Source: Bryobacteraceae bacterium
Lineage (GTDB): Bacteria > Acidobacteriota > Terriglobia > Bryobacterales > Bryobacteraceae
NCBI GenBank assembly: GCA_029975915.1
Contig: JARKOC010000250.1
Coordinates: 115,969 to 179,968, forward strand
Reading direction: 5' to 3'
Length of the DNA stretch: 64,000 bases
Shown: one piece after another, positions 34,818 to 47,478 of the stretch
Position numbering within the stretch: the first letter of the stretch is position 1
Layout of the letters: each line of letters starts with the position of its first letter
Translations under genes and position numbers: made by a program
The notes under the pieces: generated by a model
What the model saw: the letters and a program-made list of their open reading frames with translations, nothing else
Database searches by the model: none
What the model was told of the DNA's origin: nothing

Positions 34818-36217
34818 CGGCCCGTGCGCGCCGGCAATTCCCGGATGCACTCTATCCTCAGCTTTGCGTTGCCCGGCTTCGCCTGGACCGCCTTCCTGAT
34901 GGCCTCGATCGCCGCCGCTTCCAGATCCTTCGCCGCCGTGTATTTCACAACCAATTTGGGGCCCCGCGTCTCGAAGACGATCTCGGCATTCTTCCTCGGC
35001 GCCGACTCCGCCGGCCAGACTTCGGCGAGAGTCTTTTCGGCCCTCATCACCATTTGCGCGCTGAGCGCATCGAGGTCGGCGTAAGGATCCGGAGCATTTG
35101 GCCGGCCCCGGGTCGCAAGCGCCTCCCGCAACAGCCGCAACTCATCCGCGCTGGCAACCCGCCGGACCGTCAGATCAACGTTCTTTCCCGTCGTGCGCAG
35201 CAGATAGTCCTTCACGTCGGCGACGAGTTCCTCCGGCACCTCAGCCGTGGCGACCAACTGCAAACGAACACTGTCCCCCGTGAATTCCACGACCTCCTTG
35301 ATCAACGAACCGTCCGGAGAGAGCATCCGCAGCCCTTGCTGGATGGCGGCCGCCGTTTGGGCCTCGTCCTTCATCTTCGAGAATGACCTTTGCAGTGGAA
35401 TGTAGAGTAACACCAGCAACAGTCCGACCATCAGCAACCGGTAATGAAGTTTCCCGACGTCACCCAGGCGGCCTGCGAGGCGCGTCTTCGAGAGGGCATT
35501 GTCGATCCAATCGTCGTGCCTGGTTCTGGTCAGCACGTCACGGATGGGCTGTTGAACGTCGGGCGAGTCCATCCGGACCACATAGAAGACCACAAATGCG
35601 CTGGCGGTGATGGCAACCAGGTTTGTCAGAAACAGCAGGCTTGCCCCGGAGATGATGGCCCAGTCGAATCCGGCCCCGACGCCATAGCCCACGGTGCAAA
35701 GCGGCGGCATCAACGCCACGGCAATGGCGACACCCGGCATGGCCGTGACGCCGCCACCCTCGCCGCCGCGGCAGACGACGACGGAGCCGGCCAGGCCAGA
35801 CAGAAGGGCGACGCCGAGATCCAGCAGATTGGGCTGCGTCCGGGCAAGGATCTCGCTTGTGGCCACGTGGAATGGCAGCAGCCAGACCAGGAAAGACGAG
35901 AACGCGATGGAAGCCAGAACGCTAGCAACAATGCCGGCGAACGCCTTTGCTCCCAGATAGAGATCAGAGACAGCCAACCCGAGTCCGGCTCCCATGATGG
36001 GGCCCATCAGCGGCGAAATGAGCATCGCGCCGATCACCACCGCCGGGCTGTTTAGAACCAGGCCCAGCGTGGCGATGCCGGCGGAGAAGATCAGTTCGAG
36101 GGCGTAGCTCAGTGAAACAACATCCGACCCTCGAAAAACCGTCTCATACACCCTGGGCTTAGCCAGGGGCGAGACACGCAAGAGGAATTCAATCCGTTCA
36201 CGGAGACTCTTCTCCAT
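34808..36217 (-). CDS. DUF389 family membrane protein
   Basis: A 469-residue protein. The N-terminal membrane domain contains the family signature VVIGAMLISPLMGPIMGAGLGLA. Further hydrophobic segments include FAGIVASVLASIAFSSFLV, LDLGVALLSGLAGSVVV, MPGVAIAVALMPPLCTVGY and LLFLTNLVAITASAFVVFYVV. About 200 C-terminal residues are soluble and contain DLTVRRVASADELRLLREAL, likely extracytoplasmic or cytoplasmic. The family's function is not established. It starts 10 bp upstream of the gyrB stop on the same strand as gyrB (gyrB upstream), so it may be co-transcribed with it. Confidence 0.85.
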   Translation of the reverse strand: MEKSLRERIEFLLRVSPLAKPRVYETVFRGSDVVSLSYALELIFSAGIATLGLVLNSPAVVIGAMLISPLMGPIMGAGLGLAVSDLYLGAKAFAGIVASVLASIAFSSFLVWLLPFHVATSEILARTQPNLLDLGVALLSGLAGSVVVCRGGEGGGVTAMPGVAIAVALMPPLCTVGYGVGAGFDWAIISGASLLFLTNLVAITASAFVVFYVVRMDSPDVQQPIRDVLTRTRHDDWIDNALSKTRLAGRLGDVGKLHYRLLMVGLLLVLLYIPLQRSFSKMKDEAQTAAAIQQGLRMLSPDGSLIKEVVEFTGDSVRLQLVATAEVPEELVADVKDYLLRTTGKNVDLTVRRVASADELRLLREALATRGRPNAPDPYADLDALSAQMVMRAEKTLAEVWPAESAPRKNAEIVFETRGPKLVVKYTAAKDLEAAAIEAIRKAVQAKPGNAKLRIECIRELPARTGRQK

Positions 36218-36227
36218 GCCGGAAGTT

Positions 36228-39820
<3,593 letters not shown>

Positions 39821-40092
39821 GTGCCGCTCCCTTGAGATTGTCTTCGAGCCATTCAGCTCCGGGGCCTCTTCCTTCTGGCCTTAGGATTCAATCATACATG
39901 TCTATGACCAGGATTCGTAGGCGCTGTGGAAATGTTGAATTCTTTCTAAATTATACAAAACTCAATCGCTTCTGGTCCATCGGGGCTGTGTGTGAAGACC
40001 TTGCTTCGTGCATCGTTGGTCCACAGCCATGGCCGCCATGCACCGCATTTCACAGCCACCCTCAGGACTACGCTGTGCGGAACGTAACAAGA
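39821..40092. other. dnaA-dnaN spacer with degenerate DnaA-box-like sites
   Basis: The 272-bp spacer is AT-richer than its surroundings around 39935-39965 (for example TTCTTTCTAAATTATACAAA at 39940-39959). TTATACAAA (39951-39959) differs from the DnaA box TTATNCACA by one base. No perfect box was found. It may hold the dnaN promoter or be part of the origin. Confidence 0.35.
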
Positions 40093-41409
40093 TCAATTGA
40101 ATGAATCGATTAGACTGTGAATGAGCCTGTTGAGATCCCCGTCGGCCTGGCGCAACTCCTCTACTTTCCTTACTGAGTGCAAGACTGTCGTGTGGTGTTT
40201 GCCTCCAAAGGCACGGCCAATTTCAGGTAGTGAGGCAGGCGTGAGTTCCTTTGCCAGGTACATGGCAACCTGCCGCGGTCGCGAGATCTCGTGGGCGTTG
40301 GTCTTCTGCTTCAGTTGTGAGGGTTGAAGACAGTAGCGTTCCGCTACAGCCCTGACGATGGAATCAATCGTGACCCGCCGCTCGTGGATTGGAAGCATCG
40401 TCTTCAGTAACTGTTGAGCCATCGGCATGTTGATTGGCGACCCGGTTACTGAGGAGTAGGCGACCAGTTTTACAAGCGCACCTTCCAACTCACGGACACT
40501 AGACTTTGTCTTGGTGGCAATGAAAATACGTACATCTTCTGGCAGGCAGACGCCCTCCGCCTCCGCTTTCTTATCCAGGATCGCCATCTTTGTCTCCAGA
40601 TCCGGCGGTTGGACGTCAACCATCAAGCCCCACTCGAAACGTGATCTGAGCCGGTCAACGAGTCCTGGAGTGTTCTTCGGCAGAGAGTCTGAAGTTAGTA
40701 CAATCTGTTTCTGCCGGTCATACAGCTCGTTGAACGTGTGGAAGAACTCTTCCTGGGTGCGTTCCTTGCCAGCGACAGAGTGGATGTCATCTATCAGCAA
40801 GGCGTCTGCGCTCCGATAGTTCTCGTGAAAAGCTTGCATCCGGTCCATCCGGATACACTGGATCATCTCATTCATGAAGCGCTCGCCGGTAGTGAAGGCG
40901 ACCTTCATCCAAGGCCTTTCCTGCACCAGTTTCAGGCCGATGGCGTGGAGCAGATGGCTCTTGCCCATTCCGCTGCCGCCGTAAATAAACAGTGGGTTGT
41001 AGCTTTCCGAAGGTCTGGCGGCGACGGCGAGTGCAGCCGCATGGGCGAACTGATTGCAGGAGCCAACAACAAATGAATCGAATGTGAATTTTTGATTCAG
41101 TTGTTTGCTTGCTGGGTGGAAGTGAGGGGAGTTGGGTATGCTCTCAACAATGGGAAGCGGTGCTGAATCGAGTTCATACTGAACTTCGGCCACCGGCAGA
41201 CGAAGTTCACGTATCACATTCTTGACACGCGCGGCGTATTCACTCTCCATCCAGGTCTTGGTGACCTCATCTGGAACCTTCACCCTCAGACGCTCACCGC
41301 TCTCGCCCGCATAGGAGGTCTTTGCGACCCAGTTATTGTAAGCCTCAGACGTCAAAGTGGCTCCGAGATGCTCTTTGATCGTCTCCCAAGCATTCTTTTC
41401 AAACATCAA
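40093..41409 (-). CDS. dnaA: Chromosomal replication initiator DnaA
   Basis: AAA+ initiator of 438 residues. Domain I begins NAWETIKEHLGATLTSEAYN. The ATPase has Walker A GGSGMGKSHLLHAIG, ALLIDDIHSVAGKERTQEEF (Walker B) and VDRLRSRFEWGLMVDVQPPD. Domain IV carries the DNA-binding signature EIGRAFGGKHHTTVLHSVRK. Domain II linker is short. The gene's upstream side faces the AT-rich region 41410-41748. It is the first gene of the minus-strand dnaA-dnaN-gyrB set. Confidence 0.98.
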   Translation of the reverse strand: MMFEKNAWETIKEHLGATLTSEAYNNWVAKTSYAGESGERLRVKVPDEVTKTWMESEYAARVKNVIRELRLPVAEVQYELDSAPLPIVESIPNSPHFHPASKQLNQKFTFDSFVVGSCNQFAHAAALAVAARPSESYNPLFIYGGSGMGKSHLLHAIGLKLVQERPWMKVAFTTGERFMNEMIQCIRMDRMQAFHENYRSADALLIDDIHSVAGKERTQEEFFHTFNELYDRQKQIVLTSDSLPKNTPGLVDRLRSRFEWGLMVDVQPPDLETKMAILDKKAEAEGVCLPEDVRIFIATKTKSSVRELEGALVKLVAYSSVTGSPINMPMAQQLLKTMLPIHERRVTIDSIVRAVAERYCLQPSQLKQKTNAHEISRPRQVAMYLAKELTPASLPEIGRAFGGKHHTTVLHSVRKVEELRQADGDLNRLIHSLIDSFN

Positions 41410-41748
41410 TACACAGCTCCAACGTATGATTTACACAACTTTTTCACAGGGCTGTCTAAAGTGAAATTTTCCCCGATAGAATTCGACTCACCCCTCAGGC
41501 TCCAGGCAACGAAGCCGCGCCGCCAGTCCGATCCAGAGGAGCGACGCCACACAGAATATCACAAATGGCGGGTCCTGGAAGTGATTCCTGTGAATGAATG
41601 CAAGTCATTCATATTAAATGAAATACGACTCTTGAAGGGCTTGTGGAAAACACGCATTTTAATAGCATTTTGTTCAGGCCCGGACGCAACGGGTTGACTT
41701 GATTGACAGATGCACTACGGGCGTACGAAAATAGAGGACGTCCACCAA
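41410..41748. other. Candidate oriC region upstream of dnaA
   Basis: A 339-bp non-coding stretch that is visibly AT-richer than the rest, especially 41581-41675. One-mismatch DnaA boxes are TTTTTCACA (41440-41448, +), TGTGAATGA (41589-41597, - strand TCATTCACA) and TGTGGAAAA (41642-41650, - strand TTTTCCACA). An inverted repeat ATGAATG-caagt-CATTCAT spans 41594-41612. No perfect TTATNCACA was found. Position next to dnaA supports an origin or the autoregulated dnaA promoter. Confidence 0.5.
41594..41612. repeat. Inverted repeat in candidate origin
   Basis: ATGAATG-caagt-CATTCAT, 7-bp arms and 5-bp loop; an alternative register TGAATGA/TCATTCA uses the same bases. It overlaps a one-mismatch DnaA box. 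Confidence 0.55.
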
Positions 41749-41824
<76 letters not shown>

Positions 41825-41867
41825 TTCTGAGGCTGGACTCTACGCCAAAAACGGGGGACATCCGGGC

Positions 41868-42491
41868 TCACTCTCCGGCGAACTGGTTCTCGATGCCCTG
41901 CGCGCGATAGCGAATCTCCTGGAACGTCGCCGTGGCCCCCTGCCCGGTCGGCGATTGCGCCTCGAACCCGACTCGCAAGCCCCTGTCCACTCCCAACGAG
42001 AAGACCCGGGCCATCCGCCAATTCACGCCGTTAGCGGAATAATACAAGCCAAGCCCCTTGCCCACCGTCCCAATCCTCAGCCACACGCTACCGCCTGCCC
42101 ACACCTCTCCGTTGCAGTCGTCCGAAATGCCCTTTGTCACCACGCTCACAATCGTCGGCTCCTGGTAGGCCGATTTCTCGAACGCGATCTTGCCCCAATT
42201 CTCTTTGTCGGCAAATACCATCAGCGCTCCGGCGTCCCACTGCGAGTTCATCTCCGCCGACACCAGCGCAGTCAATGTGAACTCGCGCCCAGCCGCGAAC
42301 GTCAGGCACGGCGCCGACTCCGCCGTGGCTCCGTCGGTCGGAGAAATGAACCAGTCCGTCCGCGCTCCTGCCCGGATGCTCAGCGCGCCCCCCTCCAGGC
42401 TCCACGAATCCGGCTCGACCAGCCATTCCAGCTTCTCCGGCAGACCCTCCATTCGCGGGACGGCGCCACTTCCAAACCGCTGTGTTTCCAT
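41868..42491 (-). CDS. DUF1349 family protein (concanavalin-like fold)
   Basis: A 207-residue cytoplasmic-looking protein. WFISPTDGATAESAP, FTLTALVSAEMNSQWDAGAL, NWGKIAFEKSAYQEPTIVSV and GLYYSANGVNWRMARVF match the DUF1349 pattern, in which a jelly-roll fold resembling lectins or GH43 accessory domains is expected. There is no signal peptide. Function is unknown; carbohydrate binding is possible. It is divergent from dnaE, with start codons 67 bp apart. Confidence 0.82.
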   Translation of the reverse strand: METQRFGSGAVPRMEGLPEKLEWLVEPDSWSLEGGALSIRAGARTDWFISPTDGATAESAPCLTFAAGREFTLTALVSAEMNSQWDAGALMVFADKENWGKIAFEKSAYQEPTIVSVVTKGISDDCNGEVWAGGSVWLRIGTVGKGLGLYYSANGVNWRMARVFSLGVDRGLRVGFEAQSPTGQGATATFQEIRYRAQGIENQFAGE

Positions 42492-42558
42492 TACGTCATC
42501 TTCTCAGACCGCGGGCTCCCTGCCTCGCTACGCTGTAAACTGGATAGTTCCACAGCCC

Positions 42559-45500
42559 ATGAGCGACAAGCCCTTCGTCCATCTCCACTGCCATACCGAC
42601 TACTCTTTGCTCGATGGCGCCTGCGAGACCGGAAAGCTCATGAAGATGGTCAAGGCGCAGGACCAGCCCGCCGTGGCCATGACCGACCACGGCAACCTCT
42701 TTGGCGCGGTCGAGTTTACAAAAAAGGCCAACGAGAACGGCATCCACCCCGTCATCGGCTGTGAAGTCTATGTGGCTCAACAGTCCCGCCACGTCAAGAA
42801 CGAAACCAGCCGCTACAACCACCTTGTCCTGCTCTGCGAGAACGAAGACGGCTACCGCAACCTCATCAAGCTCGTCTCCACGGGCTTTCTTGAGGGCTTC
42901 TACTACAAACCCCGCGTCGACAAAGATCTCCTCGCGCAGCACACCAAAGGTCTGATTGCGCTGTCCGGCTGCCTCAAAGGCGATATCCAGGAAACACTCC
43001 TCCAGGACCGCTACGACGACGCCCGCCGCCTTGCTCATGAATACCAGGACATGTTCGGCAGGGGCAATTTCTTCCTTGAAATCCAGGAACACGGACTGAA
43101 CGAGGACTCCATTGCCATGCCGGGCGTCCACCGGCTTTCGGCCGAGACGGGCATCCCTCTGGTGGCCACCAACGACGCCCACTACGTCGAACACGCCGAC
43201 TGCCGCGCCCAGGACATCCTCACATGCATTCAGACCGGCAAGACCGTTAACGATCCGAAGCGCATGAAGTTCAGCTCCGAGCAGTTCTTCATCAAGAACC
43301 GGACCGAGATGTTGGCCATCTTCGCCGATGTCGAGGACGCCTTGGACCGCACATGGGAGATCGCCCAGCGCTGCCAGCTCAAGCTCAAGAAGGTTGAAAA
43401 CTCCTTCCCTCGTTTCGAGGTGCCCGAGGGCAACACCATCGACAGCTACTTCGCCTGGGTCGCCCGCCAGGGCTTCGAGCGCCGCCGCGGCCGCCTCGAA
43501 CAGCTCGCCGCGCAGGGCCGCCTTAAACACCGCATCGAGGACTATGTCGAACGGCTGGAAACCGAGATCGCCCTCATCCAGCGGATGCAGTTCTCAGGTT
43601 ACTTCCTCATCGTCTGGGATTTCATCCGCTTCGCCAAATCCCAAGGCATCCCCGTCGGCCCGGGCCGGGGCTCGGCAGCTGGATCGCTGGTCAGCTATGC
43701 CATGGGCATCACCGACGTCGATCCCCTTCACTACGGCCTGCTCTTCGAGCGCTTCCTCAATCCCGAGCGCATCAGCATGCCGGACATCGACATCGACTTC
43801 TGCACCAACCGCCGCGGCGAGGTCATCCAGTACGTCACCGAAAAATACGGCCGCGAGCAGGTGGCTCAGATCATCACCTTCGGCACCCTGGCCGCCAAGG
43901 CCGCCCTCAAGGACGTGGGCCGCGCCATGGAACTCACCTTCGCCGAGGTCGACCGCATCACCAAACTCATCCCTTCGACTCCCCTCAGCATCAAATTGAA
44001 GGACGCCATCGAAGCCGAGCCAGCCATCGAGGAAGCCGCCTCCAAGGACCCTCGCGTGCGCGAAATGATCGACATCGCGTTGCGCCTCGAGGGCATGGCT
44101 CGGAATGCCAGTGTCCACGCCGCCGGCGTCGTCATCTCACCCTCTCCGCTACAGGAACTCGTCCCGCTTTACAAAACAAACAAAGACGAAATTGTTACCC
44201 AGTTCGATATGGACAGCCTCGAGATGATGGGCCTTCTCAAAATGGACTTCCTCGGGCTGACCACGCTCACGATTCTCCACGAAGCGCTCAACCTCATCGA
44301 GCAACAGCACGGAATCCGGATCCAGCTCGAAGAACTCCCGCTCGACGACAAGGATACTTACGAGAAAATCTTCGCCCAGGGCCTCACCAGCGGCGTTTTC
44401 CAGTTTGAATCCTCGGGCATGAAGGACGTTCTTCGCCGGTCCAAGCCCGAGCGTATCGAGGACCTCATCGCCCTGAATGCCCTCTACCGCCCCGGCCCCA
44501 TCAAGAACGGTTTCGTCGACGACTACATCGACCGCAAACTCGGCCGCCGCCGCGTCACCTACGAACTGCCCCAGTTGAAGCCCATCCTCGAAGAGACCTA
44601 CGGCATCTTCATTTACCAGGAGCAGGTGATGCAGGCCGCCCAGCTCATCGCCGGCTATTCGCTCGGCGAAGCAGACCTCCTCCGGCGCGCCATGGGCAAG
44701 AAAAAGAAGGAGGTGATGGACCAGGAGCGTGAAACCTTCATCCCGCGGGGCGTCAAACTGGGCTTCCCGCAAGACAAGGTCGAACACGTCTTCGACACCA
44801 TGGCCAAGTTCGCCGAATACGGCTTCAACAAGTCGCACTCGGCCGCCTACGGTTATCTCGCCTACCTTACCGGCTACTTGAAGGCCCACTACCCGGTCGA
44901 GTTCATGGCCGCTCTGCTGACGTCGGAAACCGGCAACACGGATAAGGTCGTCAAGTACATCAACGAGTGCCGCGACCTCCACATCAAGGTGCTCCCGCCC
45001 GACGTCAACAAGTCCAATCTGAACTTCACCCCCGACCATGGCGCAATCCGCTTTGGTCTCGGCGCGGTGAAGAACGTTGGCGCCGGCGCCGTCGAGGCCA
45101 TCGTCGCCGCTCGCAAGCAAGGCGGCCCGTTCTCCTCGCTCGACGACTTCTGCCGGCGCGCCGACATGCAGGCCATCAATCGCCGCGTCATCGAAAGTCT
45201 CATTAAAGCCGGCGCAATGGATTCGCTCGCCGGGCGCCGCTCGCAGTTGTTCGCCGTCGTCGAGGAGTGCATCCAGTCCGGCCAGCGCGCCAGGGAAGAC
45301 CGTGAATCCGGCCAGACCGGTCTGTTCGAAGCTCTGATGGCCGCCGAGCCCGTTGAGCACGCCGAACGGTTGCTGCCAGACGTCCCCGATTGGACGACCA
45401 TCGAGAAACTCCGCGGTGAAAAGGAGATGCTGGGCTTCTATGTCACCGGCCACCCTCTCGATGAGTTCAAGTGGAAGGTCGATGAGTTGGCGACGCACAC

Positions 45501-46032
45501 CACTGAGACCCTTCACAACGTGGAGAAAGGCCAGGAAGTCACCGTTTGCGGGCTCATCACCACCATCAACCGCCGCCGCAACAAGGAGGGCAAGCTCTGG
45601 GCCTCCATGCAGCTCGAGGACTGGGCCGGCTCGGCTGAAGCTCTCTGTTTCGCGACAAAGTATGAACTCCTGGAAAAGGAGATCATCGACGACCGCGCCG
45701 TAGTGGTCCGGGCCAAGGCACTGCCCGAAGACGACGGCTCGGTGAAGCTCAGCATCCAGGAGATCATCCCGCTCGACGTCGCCCGGGTGCCCTATCCTTC
45801 GATGATCTCCGTCCGTGTCCGTCTCACCAACAACGGCTCCAACAGGGTCGAAGAACTGCAAAAACTCTTTGAACGCAAACCAGGCAAGACCGAGGTCCGC
45901 CTCCGCCTCGAACGCCCGCGCGACTTCGCGCTCATCCTCGATGTGCCCTGCAAGATTCAGCCGGATAAGGAGTTCAGGTCCGAGATCGAGCGCATCTGCG
46001 GTCCAGAAGCCGTGGAAGTGTTAGCCTCGTAA
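42559..46032 (+). CDS. dnaE: DNA polymerase III alpha subunit DnaE
   Basis: Replicative C-family polymerase of 1157 residues. It begins with the PHP domain (FVHLHCHTDYSLLDGA). The catalytic centre has PGRGSAAGSLVSYAMGITDVD and MPDIDIDFCTNRRGE (aspartate pair). Further motifs: ARNASVHAAGVVISPSPL, YRPGPIKNGFVDDYI and EYGFNKSHSAAYGYLAYLTG. A helix-hairpin-helix and an OB fold (EVTVCGLITTINRRRNKEG) follow. The ATG at 42559 gives the canonical start; longer upstream reading overlaps the DUF1349 gene and is rejected. accA follows 27 bp downstream. Confidence 0.98.
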   Translation: MSDKPFVHLHCHTDYSLLDGACETGKLMKMVKAQDQPAVAMTDHGNLFGAVEFTKKANENGIHPVIGCEVYVAQQSRHVKNETSRYNHLVLLCENEDGYRNLIKLVSTGFLEGFYYKPRVDKDLLAQHTKGLIALSGCLKGDIQETLLQDRYDDARRLAHEYQDMFGRGNFFLEIQEHGLNEDSIAMPGVHRLSAETGIPLVATNDAHYVEHADCRAQDILTCIQTGKTVNDPKRMKFSSEQFFIKNRTEMLAIFADVEDALDRTWEIAQRCQLKLKKVENSFPRFEVPEGNTIDSYFAWVARQGFERRRGRLEQLAAQGRLKHRIEDYVERLETEIALIQRMQFSGYFLIVWDFIRFAKSQGIPVGPGRGSAAGSLVSYAMGITDVDPLHYGLLFERFLNPERISMPDIDIDFCTNRRGEVIQYVTEKYGREQVAQIITFGTLAAKAALKDVGRAMELTFAEVDRITKLIPSTPLSIKLKDAIEAEPAIEEAASKDPRVREMIDIALRLEGMARNASVHAAGVVISPSPLQELVPLYKTNKDEIVTQFDMDSLEMMGLLKMDFLGLTTLTILHEALNLIEQQHGIRIQLEELPLDDKDTYEKIFAQGLTSGVFQFESSGMKDVLRRSKPERIEDLIALNALYRPGPIKNGFVDDYIDRKLGRRRVTYELPQLKPILEETYGIFIYQEQVMQAAQLIAGYSLGEADLLRRAMGKKKKEVMDQERETFIPRGVKLGFPQDKVEHVFDTMAKFAEYGFNKSHSAAYGYLAYLTGYLKAHYPVEFMAALLTSETGNTDKVVKYINECRDLHIKVLPPDVNKSNLNFTPDHGAIRFGLGAVKNVGAGAVEAIVAARKQGGPFSSLDDFCRRADMQAINRRVIESLIKAGAMDSLAGRRSQLFAVVEECIQSGQRAREDRESGQTGLFEALMAAEPVEHAERLLPDVPDWTTIEKLRGEKEMLGFYVTGHPLDEFKWKVDELATHTTETLHNVEKGQEVTVCGLITTINRRRNKEGKLWASMQLEDWAGSAEALCFATKYELLEKEIIDDRAVVVRAKALPEDDGSVKLSIQEIIPLDVARVPYPSMISVRVRLTNNGSNRVEELQKLFERKPGKTEVRLRLERPRDFALILDVPCKIQPDKEFRSEIERICGPEAVEVLAS

Positions 46033-46059
46033 GAGGGAAGCAAAGGAAGTCCAATACCT

Positions 46060-46998
46060 ATGAGCGAGGCTCAGAACAGCCAGCGCATTTCCGATCTCCA
46101 GAAGGAGATGGCCGAACTCCAGATGACCAGCGGCGGCGCCCGCGCCCGCCTCCAGGAGATCGAATCCGAACTGCTCCGTCTCAAAGGCGAGGAAGGCCAG
46201 AACATCGCCTGGGAACGTGTCAAACTCGCCCGCCACCCCAAACGGCCCCATTCACTGGACTACATCCAGCGCATCGCGCCCGACTTCATCGAAATTCACG
46301 GCGACCGGAACTTCGGCGACGACCCTGCCATCATCTGCGGCTTCGGTACCGTCGGCGGGGAACCTGTCATGCTCATCGGCCAGCAGAAAGGCCGCGATAC
46401 CAAGCAGAAACTCTACCGGAACTTCGGCATGCCAAAACCCGAGGGCTACCGCAAGGCTTTGCGCGCCATGCAGTTGTCGGCGAAATTCCGCCGCCCCATT
46501 GTTACGCTGCTGGACACCCCAGGCGCCTATCCCGGCATCGACGCCGAGGAGCGCGGCCAAGCCCAGGCCATCGCCCTGAACCTGCGCGAGATGGCCCGCA
46601 TCGAAAGCCCGATCATCGTCATCGTCATTGGCGAAGGCGGCAGTGGCGGCGCGCTCGCACTGGGTGTCGGCAACCGGGTCTATATGTTGGAGAACGCCGT
46701 TTACAGCGTTATCTCGCCGGAAAGCTGCGCCGCCATTATTTACCGTGATGCCAGCAAAGGCGACATCGCCGCCTCAGCCCTGAAGATCACCGCCGCCGAC
46801 CTTTCCTGCCTCGGCCTCATCGATGCCATCATCCCCGAACCCCCGGGCGGCGCCCAGGATGACCACGACCGCGCTGCGGACTTCCTCCAGACCGCAGTCA
46901 TCGCCGCCATCCATGAACTCAAGCCCATGACACCCGAACAGCTCGTCGCCCAGCGCTGCGAAAAGTTCCGTCAGATGGGCAGCTTCTTCACCGAATAA
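46060..46998 (+). CDS. accA: Acetyl-CoA carboxylase carboxyltransferase subunit alpha
   Basis: Subunit of the carboxyltransferase that forms malonyl-CoA for fatty acid synthesis, 312 residues. Motifs: ARHPKRPHSLDYIQRIAPDF, HGDRNFGDDPAIICGFG, LIGQQKGRDTKQK, NFGMPKPEGYRKALR, TPGAYPGIDAEERGQA and GEGGSGGALALGVGNRVYML. The N-terminal helix region is coiled. accD is not in the window. dnaE-accA order on one strand is also seen in other bacteria. Confidence 0.97.
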   Translation: MSEAQNSQRISDLQKEMAELQMTSGGARARLQEIESELLRLKGEEGQNIAWERVKLARHPKRPHSLDYIQRIAPDFIEIHGDRNFGDDPAIICGFGTVGGEPVMLIGQQKGRDTKQKLYRNFGMPKPEGYRKALRAMQLSAKFRRPIVTLLDTPGAYPGIDAEERGQAQAIALNLREMARIESPIIVIVIGEGGSGGALALGVGNRVYMLENAVYSVISPESCAAIIYRDASKGDIAASALKITAADLSCLGLIDAIIPEPPGGAQDDHDRAADFLQTAVIAAIHELKPMTPEQLVAQRCEKFRQMGSFFTE

Positions 46999-47004
46999 GC
47001 TGCG

Positions 47005-47277
47005 ATGGACCGGACCAAACTCATCCTTCTCATCGCCGCCGGCTTCGCCCTCTTCATCGGTCTGATCACCTGGCAGATGACGTCCTTGCGACAACACCGG
47101 GTCGAGGTCTGCATGGCCTTTCAAGGCCGCCAGAACTGTTCCATCGCTTCCGGAGCATCAAGGGAGGAGGCCGTTCGCACGGCCACCGACGCTGCCTGCA
47201 CCCTGATAGCCGGCGGCGTCACCGACACACAGGCCTGCGGGCGCACCCAGCCGCTGTCGGTCCGCTGGCTCGATTAA
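47005..47277 (+). CDS. Small single-pass membrane protein
   Basis: A 90-residue protein whose N-terminus (KLILLIAAGFALFIGLITW) is one transmembrane helix or uncleaved signal anchor. The exported part holds four Cys residues (VCMAFQGRQNCS, DAACTLIAGG, QACGRT), consistent with two disulfides. It begins 6 bp after the accA stop, so it is probably co-transcribed. I do not recognise the family. Confidence 0.65.
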   Translation: MDRTKLILLIAAGFALFIGLITWQMTSLRQHRVEVCMAFQGRQNCSIASGASREEAVRTATDAACTLIAGGVTDTQACGRTQPLSVRWLD

Positions 47278-47478
47278 GCACCCTCAGTCCCGCCGGCAAG
47301 CCGCGCACCTTTTCGTAGCGCAGGCACTCTTGCCTGCCGCGTCGAGACTCCTCTTGACGCCCTCGCTCCGTCTGCCTGCCGCAAATTCAGCGGGCGGGCC
47401 CCAGGTCCGCGGCTGGTCCCTTGTCCGGCAACCGTCCCGAGCCAACCGCAAACAGCGAGCGCGGGTCCCTGGGCTTTG
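47278..47478. repeat. Intergenic repeat relic with hairpins
   Basis: A 201-bp gap between convergent genes. It contains the hairpin GCAGGCA-ctct-TGCCTGC (47320-47337) followed by CGCTCCGTCTGCCTGCCGC-like sequence. Further on, GCGGGCCCCAGGTCCGCGG and GGTCCC (47392-47430) resemble, in reverse complement, the palindromic core of the tandem repeat at 63.4 kb. No gene is seen. Confidence 0.5.

Noticed and set aside
44149..45861. 570-residue open frame antisense to dnaE
   Set aside because: Opposite strand of a firm dnaE gene; no recognisable product. Long antisense frames are expected in GC-rich DNA.
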